A stretch of 64,000 nucleotides of DNA from Pelargonium x hortorum (GCA_036897525.1 JAYMTJ010000004.1:124001-188000), one strand, 5' to 3'. Counted from the stretch's first letter, positions 13,301 to 26,070 are shown. Numbers and translations: made by a program. The notes: generated by a model not told the origin, from the sequence alone.

Positions 13301-14238
13301 CCTTCTTCTATCTTACAAGATAACAAAGTTGTTTTGTTATTTAATTGAATTCCTTTGGCCAATGTTTTTGGAAAGCTATAGTTATAAAAGAAATATATAA
13401 GTTTAAAACTCCCTTATCCTCAAAGTGTATATCCCAACTCTACTGCAAAACACCGGTGTTAAGGGTGTTAATAAGTATTAATCTACTATACTCTAAAAAT
13501 ATTAACAAGCCTTTCCTATGAGAAATACTAGTAAGAATTTTGAGTATAGGGAAGATAGTAAATAAAACAGAAGTCTTGAATTGCAAGTAACAAGCATGGA
13601 AAATGCGATACTCTTTTGGTACTACTCTAGTGAAAGTACTATTAAAAATAAGTTCATCGGAGCCGAAACATAATACAAAAATTCAGACTATACTATGACT
13701 ATAAACATCTAAGGAGAGCCTGTTCCACACCCTACAACAGCGTCTATAGAAACTTTAGCTATATTCGAATTCATAAAATCGGGAAGACTTTTTTTTAGAA
13801 ATCCCATAAGTCCTAAGGATTACCCAGCCTAAACTAGAGCATAGCATATCCTTTGGCTGCTACTTAACTAAAAGAGGAAGTGGTACTCTTTCCTCAATAT
13901 AGTTTTGAGAGGACTCTACGCTTCCTTAAGGATAACTATATCATGGATCGCGTTAAAAACTTAACAAGATTACTAAAAGGAAGTAATAGCGGAAAAAGGA
14001 ATAAATCAAACCTACTAAACTTACGAACAACCCCAGTTAAATTAAAGCACACTCTTTCTAGAGTTGTATACGTAATACAAAACTTTGCTTACACTGAATT
14101 TTAGGAAAATCCCTATCTTGTCTTGAAACCAAAAAAAGCTTTTTTTTACTCAACTCTTTACTTGAAGACTTAAAAAAAGCATAAATTTTAAGTAAAGTCA
14201 AATTAAATACTTAAATAGAAATCCTATCTATAAAAATA
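10331..14238. other. Gene-free AT-rich spacer
   Basis: No coding or RNA gene is recognisable. It contains an 11-base A run at 12,445-12,455 and many shorter runs. The open frames on both strands are 74 codons or fewer, without motif or neighbour support. Confidence 0.65.
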
Positions 14239-14256
14239 TAGAGTGAGGCTCTGTCA
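14239..14256 (+). repeat. Short hairpin repeat shared with 41.57 kb
   Basis: The sequence ATAGAGTGAGGCTCTGT here recurs exactly at about 41,570-41,586. It contains a small hairpin with AGAG and CTCT arms around TGAGG. At 41.57 kb it sits directly after the leader of a tRNA-like cassette. Here no leader motif precedes it and no T-arm follows, so this may be a fragment of such a cassette. Confidence 0.6.
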
Positions 14257-17200
14257 TGACCATGGAATCCTCCTTAATATTTATATGATATCTCAGTACG
14301 TACAAAAGAGTAACAGAACAAGCCCTAAAACGGATTAAGAGGCGGTCTATAAAGCATAAAGCAAGGATATTCAACCTCGAATCTAATGCACGTCCTTGTT
14401 TAGAAATATAGAAGAATTCCATTTATTAATTATAGATAGGATAGGTTTATTAAAACCTTATGGAGTATCCGTTGAAAGCGGTTTTTTTTTCTCCGAGCTC
14501 TAAGGCTTCCTCACCCTACTACTGAATAAATCCCTTCTATATTTATTTCAAGTGTCCAGAATTGTAATAAAATTGGGAATAATAAAATGACCTAACTTCG
14601 TAGTTTACTCAGTAAGATGCAGGAGCTCTATCGTAAGGTATTATTTATTCTTGTAGAAGGTGTAAAGTATGATAGAGAAACAAAGAAGTCAATAAATAGG
14701 GGTATGCGCAGTCAGTCTGTTTATTATGTTTCCAGGGTTTCCGATTGATTGATTAAAAAAAAGGTTAAGTAATTTCAGTTTAAGAAAGAAAAAAGGAGCG
14801 CTCTAAGGAGTCTCCCTGAAACATAGAACTGCAACTTTTTTGAAAAGAAACTCACTTAGCAACTAACCACCGGCTTATCCCCATTATTCTTATTTTGAGC
14901 GGTCTCTTCGACACCAAAAGGGGTTTCTGAAGTGTCTAACTACTTCTTTTTAAGCTTGACCACGGGTTTTCCGCAGCTTTGTTAGATCAAAAAATGCTTT
15001 TTCTTTGTCCATTAAAGAAAAGAGGTCCTCTTAAGACTTTCAAACCTATTTGGCATACTGCAAAAACCCAAACGTCTAACTTGTAGTATTATAGGGAGCG
15101 GCATTGTCTCATATAAATATTTTGATAAAAAAGCATATCCTAATTAGGAGATGTAATGTACTTTGCGCCCCTTAACGAGCTCTAAATCTTACTTATAAAT
15201 CCCTATATTCCAAAAGAGTTTTTCCGTTAGTTATATTTTTGGTCCCTGGTATCTTGTTAGAAAATTTAGACTATGTCCTTCCTTTTCGTTTAGATTTTTG
15301 AACTTAATAAAATAAAATAGAAAACTTTTAAAGTACTTTCTTTTATTTTACAGCCTAGTTCTCTCGCTTGATTCCCGAGTATTGTTGGAATTACCTTTTA
15401 AGCCAGGATTCCTAAGCTAAGAGTATTATCTCGTCTCGATATAAAGGATATTGTAAGCTTTAGTACTTATTTATTAATTAAAGATAAACTTTTTAAGCTC
15501 GTTTTAGAGCCAAGCCAAAAAATAGGGGAGGAAAGAGTACTTTTATAATAGTGTGTTTGTAGTTACTAACTTACATTTTAAGGAATAAGTTTTGGTGTAA
15601 ATTTCTTCATTCGGATAGCCCAAAGCATTCAAATAGATTTATTTAGTAAGAAACTCTCAACCAAAAAAGAGCTCCTACCCTTGTCTGTGTAGAAGCCAAT
15701 TATGGTATACCTTCTTAACAATGAAACTTAATTCCATTATAAGAAGTATTCCTCACAACTAAGAGTAGATAATTCAAGTATGGATTACCTAATAAGAAGA
15801 GTATCCTATATAACTAGTGTATGGATATGTCCATAAATTTCAGGTTAACTAAATACAAGACTTAGACCCCCACTCTGCCTGTTAATGTAAATCGATTCAC
15901 AAAGAACTAAGGAAAAAACTTAACTTAAAGGGCTGGGATTTACCATACTAACTGTATTTATTAGTTTCTTAGCCAAAATCTAATTAAAGCAATAGAATAT
16001 CCAGAAAAGAACTTTAAGGTCTCAACCCGTTTGCTTTTATAAGATTGCGAGAGGTCGGGTTTCGCAGGGCGTAGAGTAGAAGGGTCATTCCAGATAGAGC
16101 TTTTCGTCTAAAAAAAGGGTTGCATACGAGTGTAGTAAAAAATCCACAAGCAAAAGATAAGACTATGACTCTCTCGGAGCCTTGGTTTGCGGATTTTAGG
16201 ACTTGCGCCCTTACTACCTTTCTAAGGGAACTCGCACTTTTTTAGATACTAAAGTCTTTAGGTTCCCATAGAACTTCCATATTTAACGCCCCTGAACTCA
16301 ACTCTTTCTATCCTGGTAAAGTTTGCTCTATCTTAGTTATTTTAATTTGAGCGAGAAACCTGGGCATGGTACTAGAATTTTGCACCTATTCTTACTATAA
16401 CGTTCTTAAAAACTAAGTGAATATAATTGAAGCTGACTCTTACTTATGTTTTCTTTACTTGGAAAACATACCTTATGGGATGCCTTTCTTTTCTTTCATG
16501 AGCACTAGCAGTTGTTCCGCAGTACAAGTCCGAGAAAGAGTAGGAGGAACAAGAAGAGAGGCTATAAAGAAATCCGGCAAGTTGCAGGGTGCTAGTTGAT
16601 CCCTTTCTCGACTTCTTGGCTAAAGTGTCATTCAAATTAGACTAAGACCGGGGGTTCAGAACCCACTTTTCGTTTTCGATTCCCAAGTGCTATCCTATGC
16701 CACAAAACTGACAGGACTTACTATTTTTCATAATCTATAAAACGGAAAACCTCCTTTTACTTATTTTCACAAGAAAAGCTTTCTTTAACTGGCTACTCTT
16801 TTATGACAATTCATAAGCTTTAGAGATCTCTCTTTGTTTGTACACTGCACCTCTAAAATCCTTTTCTTTTAGTCAGGACTACGCCCCCTCCTTAGGTTTT
16901 CAAACACAGTAAAGTTTAGTAGAATTCTCTACACTTTTCAGGAGTCTAGCGCCCAAATAAAGGACTTGGAATACCTTACTTACCTAAAAAATCTAGTTAA
17001 GTAATTAATGAGAATAGTAGTACACACAAAACGAAAACAGCCTTGAATCTCCTCTTAGTAAATACTACAGTGAAAATCTAGAAAGACAGTCAAATCTTTT
17101 TTTTAAGAACTCTGTTCTGTTCCGGGATTTTTTACACGTTAATTAGTTAGAGTACCACAGAAATTCAGGAGTGTTATGCCTTTTGTGCGAAATCCCTTGT

Positions 17201-19134
17201 TATAGATAAAATTATAAGCTAAATATTAAGGGGGCTTTACTTACAAGAGTATAAATGTATGCTTTAGCATTTCCGCGAGTACTTAAGTGGGATATGCGCA
17301 GAGTTCTTTATAAGTTTTGGCGGTTTCTTACTTAATCCGTATCTGTTTAGTCGAGTTATTTATTTTATTGTTAGACAGTAATTCAGGTCAGGGCTTTTCC
17401 TAATGAAGCTTTATTCTTCTAGAGGAGCTCCTTTTATCAACGCCTGCGTTGGATTGGAGTCAGTTCTTCTCTTTTGTCTTATCTAAGTCAAGGAAATTCT
17501 TTGCCCAGTAATTACCGCGGTATAACTAAGGACTCCTATTTTCGTTTCTTTATAAAAGAAGGGGTGCTCTAACCCAAGAACTAAAGCTTTATACTTCCAG
17601 AGTTTATAGAGCATACGCCCTTAAAGGAATACCAACAAAAATATACAATAAAGAGAATCTCTTAAGCCTCTTCTAAGATCCATCTTATATCTTATACTAG
17701 CTAGCTTTTGCTAAATTCAGAACTAAGAGCGATACTTTTGAAGAATTTTTAGGAAGAAATTCAATACCAAATATTAATTAGGAAATTTCCTTTTATCTTT
17801 AATTTATAAGCTATTTCAATATACACTGACTAGAGCTCTCTGTTAACTTACTTGCTCGCTAGCAAGGAAAGTACTAACAAAAATAGAGTACCTGGAGAAA
17901 TAGAACCTGCCGGTTGTTAATTAACTTCCTCTTGCCTTTATGTTCTTATCAGTAAAAGAGGTTACAGCCTTATGAGATAAATGAGTACATCCTTCTACCT
18001 GACTGAAGTGTAACGAAGGAATCCCTATCTATATAGCATAATAAATATCTACTTACATTAATAACCAACAACAAGAAATAACCCCGCAAAGGAAAACCTT
18101 TAACTAAAACTCTTTGCTTATATTCCTTAAAATTTGACTATCTAGAAAGCCGATAACAATCTCAAAACGATTCTCCAGAATACCTTACCTGAAACTCAAT
18201 CGCATTTTATACCGTGTGTAACAAAGAGGCGGGGATTGGAGACCTTTTATTTTAGAGTCAGTCTTTCCTTTGTTTAGAACTATACCCTAACCAGAATTGA
18301 CAGACAGATAAGAGACTTCCAAGCAACAGTGCAGAGCCCTCAATTTGATTTTAACCGGACTGGTGCTCCAGTGAGGTTTCCTGGTAGTTATGTCTTTAAT
18401 TAGGAGACTGCCTTTTAAGCTTCTTAACTGGTTGGGACAGGATCTAAAATAATGAACCCTTCTACATTGGAGGGAGGAATACGTAATACAACTTTGTTTT
18501 AAGATTTCCAAGACATATGCTAATATATTTCTAATACTCTTAGAACTTCGTGGGAACGAACCTAAAAAACTTTTATCTTACTTATCTTACATTCCACAGA
18601 ATGGGGTAAATAAGGACTCTGCTAATAATAAAAGAACAGTATAGCTTATTACATCTTAGTAATAATATAGAAAGATATTCCCATTTTAGGAATCTAGTAA
18701 GTTGCCTTTTGCTCTGCTATACTGGGGCTATTCCATCCAGAATCCCAAGTTAATGAGAAATCCTTAAGCAGCTCTATAAATACTCAAATATATTTGAATT
18801 AGTATTAGCTGCAAACCTTTTAAGTCCCTATCCTTCTGATAAGTTAAATACTATGTTTTCCATTTGCTTACATCCTATCCTACCTAATTATAGACTAAAG
18901 AACCACGGAATTATCTTCATTATCATTCTAAGGATTACATCTCTTCTTCATAATAAGTTAACTGTCCTACCTGTATCAAAGGCAAGGTTTCTAGAGCATC
19001 TCGTACTCAATTTCTAGATCGTGACTTAAAAAGGGGGAGGGAGGAGAGAGTGTTATTGTTTGTCTTGTAGAGTTAGCAAATCAAAAGTGCTTAATATTAA
19101 TAGTTCTTGACTGGGTGTAGTAGCTGCAAAGGAG
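14257..19134. other. Gene-free spacer
   Basis: Nothing is assignable. The overlapping opposite-strand frames near 16.4-16.6 kb are a GC-richer patch with no recognisable protein. A near-variant of the leader motif on the minus strand, TGACTTAGATAAG, lies near 17,478-17,490 with no tRNA-like sequence after it. Confidence 0.65.
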
Positions 19135-19148
19135 AATCACTTAGATAA
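19135..19148 (+). promoter_or_regulatory. Leader motif, copy A
   Basis: An exact copy of AATCACTTAGATAA. It is followed by TTTGACT and then TTACTCTTGAAA, as in the 48.6 kb copy. About 137 bases downstream is a tRNA 5'-half-like string (19,272-19,291), and a tRNA-Asn 3' half lies further down (19,722-19,781). The role is unknown; a promoter, a processing leader or simply the edge of a repeat are all possible. Confidence 0.6.
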
Positions 19149-19271
19149 GCAAATGTTTGACTCTTACTCTTGAAATTGAAAACAAGTTTCTTGAGTTAGT
19201 AAACCCGGATCATCTATCAATCTAGTGGTCTTGTATTAGACTTTATAGCAGTGCTCTAAAATTCACTCCTC

Positions 19272-19291
19272 TCCTCATAAGTAGCTCAGTG
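19272..19291 (+). pseudogene. tRNA 5'-half-like fragment, possibly trnN
   Basis: The sequence TCCTCA, two extra bases, then AGTAGCTCAGTG matches the 5' acceptor strand and D-stem of plant organellar tRNA-Asn (TCCTCAGTAGCTCAGTG). The next expected bases, GGTAGAGCGGTCGG, do not follow here, but a related GGTACAACGGTCGG appears at 19,724-19,737. The gene could therefore have been split by about 430 bp of inserted DNA. Alternatively the two halves are unrelated fragments. Confidence 0.3.
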
Positions 19292-19708
19292 CAAAACATA
19301 AGATTCTCTTACTTAATCTTAATAGTCATCAGCTACAAAACCTCAGAAGTACTTGCATAAGAGTACTAACTTCCTAATGAATAAGAGATACTTTTCAGAA
19401 TAATTAGGTATCACATCATGTCATGTAGTCAGCACGCACTCTGTTGCCAATGGCTTATTTTATTCAAAAGAAGACTGGTAGAAGTCATTTTTCTTCTTGA
19501 TACTAGGCAGCTATATCTTTATAGGAGTAAATGCCTACGTAAAAGACACTCTTTTCAGCCTTGTACACACACTATGTATCTCAACTATGGGAAACTTAAA
19601 GATCCAACCAATGCACTAAAGTCTTAGTAGCTACACAGTGAAAGGCCCTAATGAAACAGGATTGTAAGGCAAACGTTTCTATTTGCTGGTAGCACCTCAT
19701 CTAACACA

Positions 19709-19781
19709 GAATCCTTTAATCTTTGGTACAACGGTCGGTTGTTAATAAAACAGTAGTAGGTTCGAATCCTACTTAATGTAG
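19709..19781 (+). pseudogene. trnN: tRNA-Asn(GUU) pseudogene, plastid/mitochondrial type
   Basis: From GGTACAACGGTCGG through TGTTAAT to GTAGGTTCGAATCCTACTT the sequence follows plant organellar tRNA-Asn: the D-arm edge, the anticodon loop with GTT, and a perfectly paired five-base T-stem around TTCGAAT. The anticodon stem has decayed (the 3' strand is AAAAC where ACCGA would be needed). The 5' flank GAATCCT does not pair with the 3' AATGTAG, so no acceptor stem forms. A functional product is therefore unlikely. A better 5' half lies 430 bases upstream at 19,272. Homology to trnN is the safest identification in this window and is the main reason for calling it plant organellar DNA. Confidence 0.7.
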
Positions 19782-21756
19782 TTTCCTTATACAAAAATGA
19801 AAAATTTTCTATATTTCAGTATCTTTAGAGTTCTTGCATACGTGCATTTTATACTTTGGTAAAAAAAAAACTTTGACATGACATGGTTTATATAAATATA
19901 AGTGCTCCTTGAGTATATAGTTGCACTTCATAATTATACTTATTCCTAGTTGTTATGGACTAGCCTGTATACATGACTTTAGTTAGGCAATACTGTAAGA
20001 CTTTCTATTAATCTTTCTTATCTTTTCTTTATTTCCGTTGACATGCCGATCTTCTCAGAATAATTGACATGAACTTTCTTTCTTCGACTTACTTTTTACA
20101 ATTTTTTTGTCTTCGGAATAACCAAAGAAAAGAGATGCGGCCCTGATTTCGAAGGAATTCTCCAACTATTTGTAGTTCAAAAGAAATCTTTACAGCAACT
20201 AATATTGATCTAATTACCCGATTGACCGAGTACTAGTTATGCTACGGATCTCTGGGAGAAAGTAGTTTTTATTTGGTCAATTAGGAGTCCTAGGTGCTTT
20301 TCATCTAGCGCTTTAATGCTTAGAAATCGTAGGACTAATTACCTACACGGACTCCTATAGCTCCTACAACATTTTCCCTTAATGGCAGCTTCTGGCCACA
20401 AAGCTTTTGTGAATACTATACTGTTAGAGATTGTATAGTAAATCTCGTTCATTTAGTAGACAAACCGGAGTATATACAAGTATTTAGGGATTCCTAATTT
20501 CATTTTTAAACTGATATAGTACTATACATTATTTTGCCACAACATTTAGGGTTGTATTTTAACAAAACAGGCCAGAGTCAGTACCCTCTTGAGCACCCCT
20601 CTTTTAAATTCAATCTGTAACCATTTCTCTATTCTATATTCTCAACCGAATAATACGTGAATAGAGTTTCCTATTATTTTCACTATTTTAGAATGATCGG
20701 GGCATCCATAAGATATGCTTTTGAGATCATAATACGGGGCTCTTCGCTTGCTATACCCGTAATAATATTACGCTTCTTACACAGTTTTCTACCTACCTTT
20801 AAGCTATAGCCGAAACCCCCCTATATTCGTATATCATTACATAAAAAACATATGAGACACTTAAATAAAGTGGAACAGAGTTTATAAAGACTAGTGAACA
20901 ATAAAAAAATGGCGGGGACTTCTCTAAAAAAAGACCTGCTCTTTAGTAGAGCTGAGCACCTTATAAAATTTGAATCCATAGGTGAGAAGAATTTTCAAGG
21001 TTGGGATCCTATAATATTACATAAAAAGTCTAATTTAAGAGAACTCAGAAACTCTAAACAGTTTTGTAGATACCTCAGACTAAACTGAAACGTAATCTAT
21101 ATCTGAAAGCATATAACCTCTCAGGTTACTTTTTTTAATAAAAAAATTCTATAGCTCTTGGCTTTGTTAGGATGTTGGGAAACCAAGGAGCTCATTCTCA
21201 AGCGAATCGGAATATACTCTAAACCTTAAAATTCTTGGATTTCTACTCTATACTTCTAAGGTGGCTAAAGACTGTTATTAAATATGAGTTCCAATGACAT
21301 GATACTGAAAAAAAGATTCAATTTTCTAGTCAGTAAATCTTATGACTGCTAAGGATGGGATTTCAATTCGAGTAAATCCTATACTTTTCAGGAGGTTATA
21401 TTAAATAGAAAAAAAAAAAAGGGCTTAAGTTACTAGAATATCCTTTATCTAGGGGTTAAAGATACTTTTTTTTGTTGTGCATTTAAAGTCCTTTATCAAG
21501 ATGTTTTAGAATTACTTATTTTGTACTTTCGATCCTAAAAGCAGAACAGGCAGGAAAGAAAGCTATCCTTTGTTAAACCTTTGACTATATTCAAAAAATT
21601 CTTACTCTTACTAAGGTAAGGAATGGGGGGAGTGTAATTCCTGTTTACTAAAGGGCGTACAGGCTAGAAGAGATCTATTAACGGGCTTTCCTAGGGGTTT
21701 TTAGATTAACTTGTGTCGCTCGAGGTACTACAGGGAAACTATTTAAGAAGAATTCC
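19782..21756. other. Gene-free AT-rich spacer
   Basis: No gene or conserved RNA is seen. A 12-base A run lies at 21,409-21,420. The open frames are at most 64 codons and unremarkable. Confidence 0.65.
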
Positions 21757-21886
21757 TCTTATTCTTGATTTGTTGGTTCTTCATGACTTATTGTTTCTTA
21801 TTGGCTTAATTCTTCTTGACTTTAGAGAGAGACTCTTTATTAGTCTTAGAATTAGAGCTAGATAGAACTCTAGTGTGGATAATAGA
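21757..21886 (+). repeat. Inverted dispersed repeat R2, copy 1
   Basis: This segment aligns in inverse orientation with 44,727-44,845. The last 48 bases (21,839-21,886) differ from the partner (44,727-44,774) at only one position. The first 41 bases match at about 34 positions, and the middle is gapped. Parts recur on the same strand at 33,994-34,170 (TCATGACTT, TTCTTCTTGACTT, then TTGTTGTTGT and CTGTAG). No open frame, terminal repeat or known element family is recognised. Recombination across the inverted pair would flip the 23 kb between them. Confidence 0.85.
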
Positions 21887-23932
21887 TAATCGTAGGGTTT
21901 CTTCCTCTTGTTGTTGTCTGTAGTTTTATTATAGTTACTATGTTACTTAGTCAGCTGCTAGATATAGAGATAGATAGTAAATCCCCTGCCCAAAAGCCCT
22001 AAAAAGTAGACAATCTCCCCAGAAAATCTTTCCTATTCCTAAATTACTGACAATGACTAATGACCTGCGACTTTCACCTTTAACTATATAGTTAAAATTC
22101 CTTATATTTACATTTTTCTATATTCACCGAAATCTATTTGACTACAATACAAAAGCTGGACATCCACAAGAAAAAAACTTTAACTTGTTATTAGTTTTAG
22201 GAGCTCTCCCTTCCCTTGTAAGTAAGATACTGCACCATTTTGAACATGAGAATAAAAAATGCCTTGGGTATAACAGGGTTTCTGTATAGGTCTCTGAACC
22301 GGCTAACTTAAAGAAGGAAATATTGACAGTTAGGGAAAGCATCACTCAACTAACGAGTTCTTCCGTGAAATGAAACAGGCTCTACTCAATTTGCTATGTA
22401 TTATCCTTCTTTGAACTGGAGACCTCCTATTCTACTCATTTGATTGAAATGCTTAGTTTAAGGGTGCGTTAGCTGTTCCAAAAAGAGGCATACCGAGTAT
22501 GTATAAAGAAAGTAAAGTATAAAATAGTATTAACTTAGAAGACCTTGATTCCCAGGTATATTCTACACTCTAGTAGAGTAGAGTGCCCTATAGACTTAAC
22601 ATCACGAACCAGAATATGAAAAGAGCTGAACCAAAGAGTGACCCGCTAGTCTTTTTTCTTACGAGTATATACTGAATAGCTATCCGGTTATCTACTTCTT
22701 TTTAGGAAAGAGTTCTTAGTTAAAGGACTCCTTCTAGCAGGCTTTTGCCTTGTATTATGCCTAAATTTCCCTAGTTATACTAGTTTTATATATGGGTTCT
22801 GTTCTGGTTTCTCTATTGATATAAATACCTCTATTCCATGAATTATAATATTATACTAAAAAGCTGTAGACTAAGAAGACCTGGGTTAATAAAACAGGTA
22901 TTAAGAAAGGTATACAGTGTAAGCTACAGAGTCCTAGTACAAGTCTAGTTGTGCTGTGTTGTTTTCTTAAATATAGGCAGGTCCAGCTAGGAAGTATTTT
23001 CTTTACTTGTTATCTTGTTATTTATAAGGAGGCGGATCCTAAAATTAGATGCTGGAGAGATGAATAGTTTAAACTAAGCATACTTACAACAAGACTCCAA
23101 AAAGCGTGGATTTATTTTAAAAAACTGGGTGATGGTATAGCAAGAGTCAAGCACCTATTGTTTTGTTACTGTTTACTCGATATGGTGGACATAAAAAGAA
23201 ATCTCTACTAATTAGGATTTTAGTACAACTCCTAAAACTAGGACTTAATAAAAGAAAGCGGAGATCCTCTTTAAGGACTTGCTAAATAAAGATTCTAATT
23301 TACCGACTCCTTGTTTAGGTAAAGGGTGCTTACTATGTAATTAACTTCCATGGGTATCCTCAGTTTGTTTTTTTATAAATAACTTACTTAACCGACCGAA
23401 CTATACCAAAAATCTTGAGTAAATATGTCTAAGAAAGGCACTCAAAAGGTATGCTTGGTCTATTGCTCACCTAACTCTCTCCTGCCTGCCGTGTAAATTA
23501 GATTTGATTTATATGCTTTCTCTATTTATTGTATTTAGGATTTTTCGTTATACTAGATAGAACACCATACTTTGTCAAAGGCAAAGGGTAAGAGCTATCT
23601 CAATAATCCTAGCAAAAGCACTTAACTACACCTTTAGGACTCGCCCCTATCCACTTGTATACCTATGCCTTACTTTTTTTTGTCTCGACATACAATGGAA
23701 TTTAATTTACTAAATAAATTTTAGATAAGATAAAGGGTATAAAAAGTAAGAAACTACGGGGTGCTCTAGAGTAAACAAATTAAAAACATTATAAGATTGT
23801 AAATTGGAAACTTTCAAAGTACCCTACCCCTTATAAATAAATACCTGTCGGTTGGAGTTTTGTGCACTAAGAAAGAACTCTTCTACTTCTAATATGGCAT
23901 ACATTTTGATACTAAGATTCAGAACTTGCAGT
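21887..23932. other. Gene-free spacer
   Basis: The first 80 bases continue the R2 family (CTTGTTGTTGT, CTGTAG near 21,906-21,922). After that nothing is identifiable. Confidence 0.6.
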
Positions 23933-23951
23933 TAACCTAACCTAACCTAAC
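23933..23951. repeat. Short (CCTAA)n run
   Basis: TAACCTAACCTAACCTAAC, just under four units of a pentamer. It superficially recalls telomere-like repeats but is far too short, and internal, to be one. Confidence 0.9.
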
Positions 23952-23972
23952 TTTTCTGGAATATCATAATTA

Positions 23973-24242
23973 GTGTGTAAAAATTCTATTGAAACTAAGG
24001 CTAAGGTTTATAAGTGGTCTCTTTGTGGGGGATATTTAGAAGCTAGAGCTTTCCCCCTCAAACCGTTGCATGTCAATTCTACGAACCGGTGCATGACGAT
24101 TAAACTAACCAGTTGTCTCACCGATTCGGTACAAGTTTACACACAAGAAAGAAGCCAATGCCCCCAGTTTCCTTTTATTAGGAGTGACTGGGCATATATA
24201 GTAGGATCCCCAGCCGAGGGTCATAGTAAGGAATCATCTTAA
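23973..24242 (-). other. GC-richer patch with a possible group II intron domain V relic
   Basis: This patch is richer in G+C than its surroundings and open for 89 codons on the plus strand, without a recognisable protein. On the minus strand, about 24,096-24,055, a stem with strands ACCGGT and AACGGT (one mismatch) is followed by TTGAGGGGGAAAG. Group II intron domain V ends in a similar ACGGTT followed by a purine-rich joiner. The catalytic AGC triad of domain V is not preserved, so the assignment is weak. Composition alone may explain the open frame. Confidence 0.2.
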
Positions 24243-25401
24243 GAATCGGGAAAGTCTAAGGAACTTCTAAAGACGCAATCCATATATCCTTTATTAGGAC
24301 TCCCCTGCGAAAGCTGTCTATTAGATTATGTTGGAAGTGCTCAGTTTAGCAAAGAAACCCTGTTTCTTGAATGTTTAAGTTCGAAAGAGTGAGAATGGGC
24401 TCCCTAACTAGCTATATAATTGGGTTTTAATACTAATAGTTTGAGCTTTACTTTTTTTTAGGAGTCTCTTAGGAGAGGAGTTCTCTTTACTTTACAGCTA
24501 TACCTTTCTTACTTTTTAGGATTGACTAGATTCCCTATTAACTGATTAAGAGCTAAACCTAAACTCTTCTTATCAGGCTTTGAGCTTTTACATGTTTCCA
24601 CATTATGTTACTTCTTTATTAAAAAGAGCCCGTCGAACCCCCGGTTGGTTGGTTGCCTTGGTATAATACAAGAATAATCCAAATTAAGTAGTTAAATATA
24701 GAGACGCTAGCTTTAGCTAGTATTTAGATAGGTGTTGTACCTGAGTCGCGTAGCGGAGAAAGCGAGATGTAAGGAGTATTACAGATAGTTAACCTTCCAC
24801 CGTGACACCAACAACTACTTACTTTGTTGTTTCTTACTCTTATCCATACCCTGTAATAAAAACTACAAAATTAGGCACTAGGAATCCTTTTCATTACTAT
24901 ATGCATTTTCAATTTAATTAAAAAAATGTCTAGATTTGAACCAACGGCTATATTCTTTATATCCTCATGCTTGTTCAGGAATTCTCTGCTCCTTTATAGT
25001 ATTTGTTCTGGACTTTTTCGAAAGGTTTCAAGAGTTACTTTATTCTTTGAGAGCCAAAAGTTTGACTCGATGGGTTCCCTAGGTAAATAGGATGCTCTTC
25101 CAAAAAAGGGTTAATTTAAGGAATATTGATAATCAAAGGCAGCGTACTTTTTCTACTGAAAGACGCAAAGTTGTGAAGCAGAGTTAACAAAGGAAAGGCT
25201 TTGGTAAACCTTTTAAGAGGATCGACTTAAGGAGTAGGATTCTATTCAGAAAATGTTACGCTGTCAATGGACGTTGAAATCCTGTTATCACAATCTAAAG
25301 GACGATTGAAAAGCGACTTCTACTACGGTTTTGAGTACTTTTTATTTCAAGTCATTCGTTGAATACAAGACTAACCTAGGTTTAAGAGATAGCTTTCTAA
25401 G
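24243..25401. other. Gene-free spacer
   Basis: Nothing is identifiable apart from a second, weak domain V-like 3' strand (CTACTACGGTTTTGAG, about 25,320-25,335), which lacks a matching 5' strand. Confidence 0.55.
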
Positions 25402-25423
25402 CCTATATCAAATTTGATATAGG
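25402..25423. repeat. Perfect 22-bp palindrome
   Basis: CCTATATCAAA is followed at once by its exact reverse complement TTTGATATAGG. With no spacer it would form a cruciform, or an RNA hairpin only with an unpaired centre. Palindromes of this length are very rare by chance in 64 kb. No T tract follows, so it does not look like a bacterial-type terminator. It may be a recombination or replication-slippage product, or a small hairpin repeat. Confidence 0.95.
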
Positions 25424-26070
25424 ATTGCCGCGGGATAGAAAGACTCCTTATTTCCTGCTTACTGAGACTAAAGTAAAAGGTTAAGCTATAAGCTCTATTC
25501 TGATTTTCCTTATTATATACTCCCTAGTAGACTCTTGCATTTAGTCTTGGGAATCCATCTTTTTTGTAACCAAGAACGGCTTCTAGGACTAGGATAAAAG
25601 TAACATAACTACCAAATTACTTTATACCGTAATTTCTCTTTCAAAGCGAAGCCCTTAGTAGCTGTCAAAACAAACTCTAAAAGTTCAAGCTTCTATCGTT
25701 AATGATAAAGAGTCACTTTTTCTTTTGACTCCTAAATCTACCAGAATTTCTATTATTTAGATTAAAAGCCCTGGGTTCCAGTCAACTCGATATTAGGAGT
25801 AATTGGAATTCTGATTTCTTAATCTACTTGCCCTCGTCTCTATCGGGTTCCACCATTAAAACATTAAAACTAGACTCTTGTGCTATTGCTGAGGAAGCAC
25901 CCTGGGCTCTTGTAGATATACAATCTTTCATAAACTCCTAGTTCAAAGAAACTTTAGGAAAAGCTGGTAATTTATTGGAGTAACTAATTTCGATTAGGGA
26001 ACCCGTGCTCGTTTCATTAAGATATATGGATTAATCCGTGTTTTGAAAATAATCAATGTTAAGAATTTAT
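25424..26070. other. Gene-free spacer
   Basis: No feature is recognised. Confidence 0.6.

Noticed and set aside
23933-23951. (CCTAA)n as a telomere or chromosome end
   Set aside because: Under four units, internal, with ordinary sequence on both sides.
25305-25340. Second domain V-like string (TACTACGGTTTTGAG)
   Set aside because: The 5' strand needed for the domain V stem is missing.
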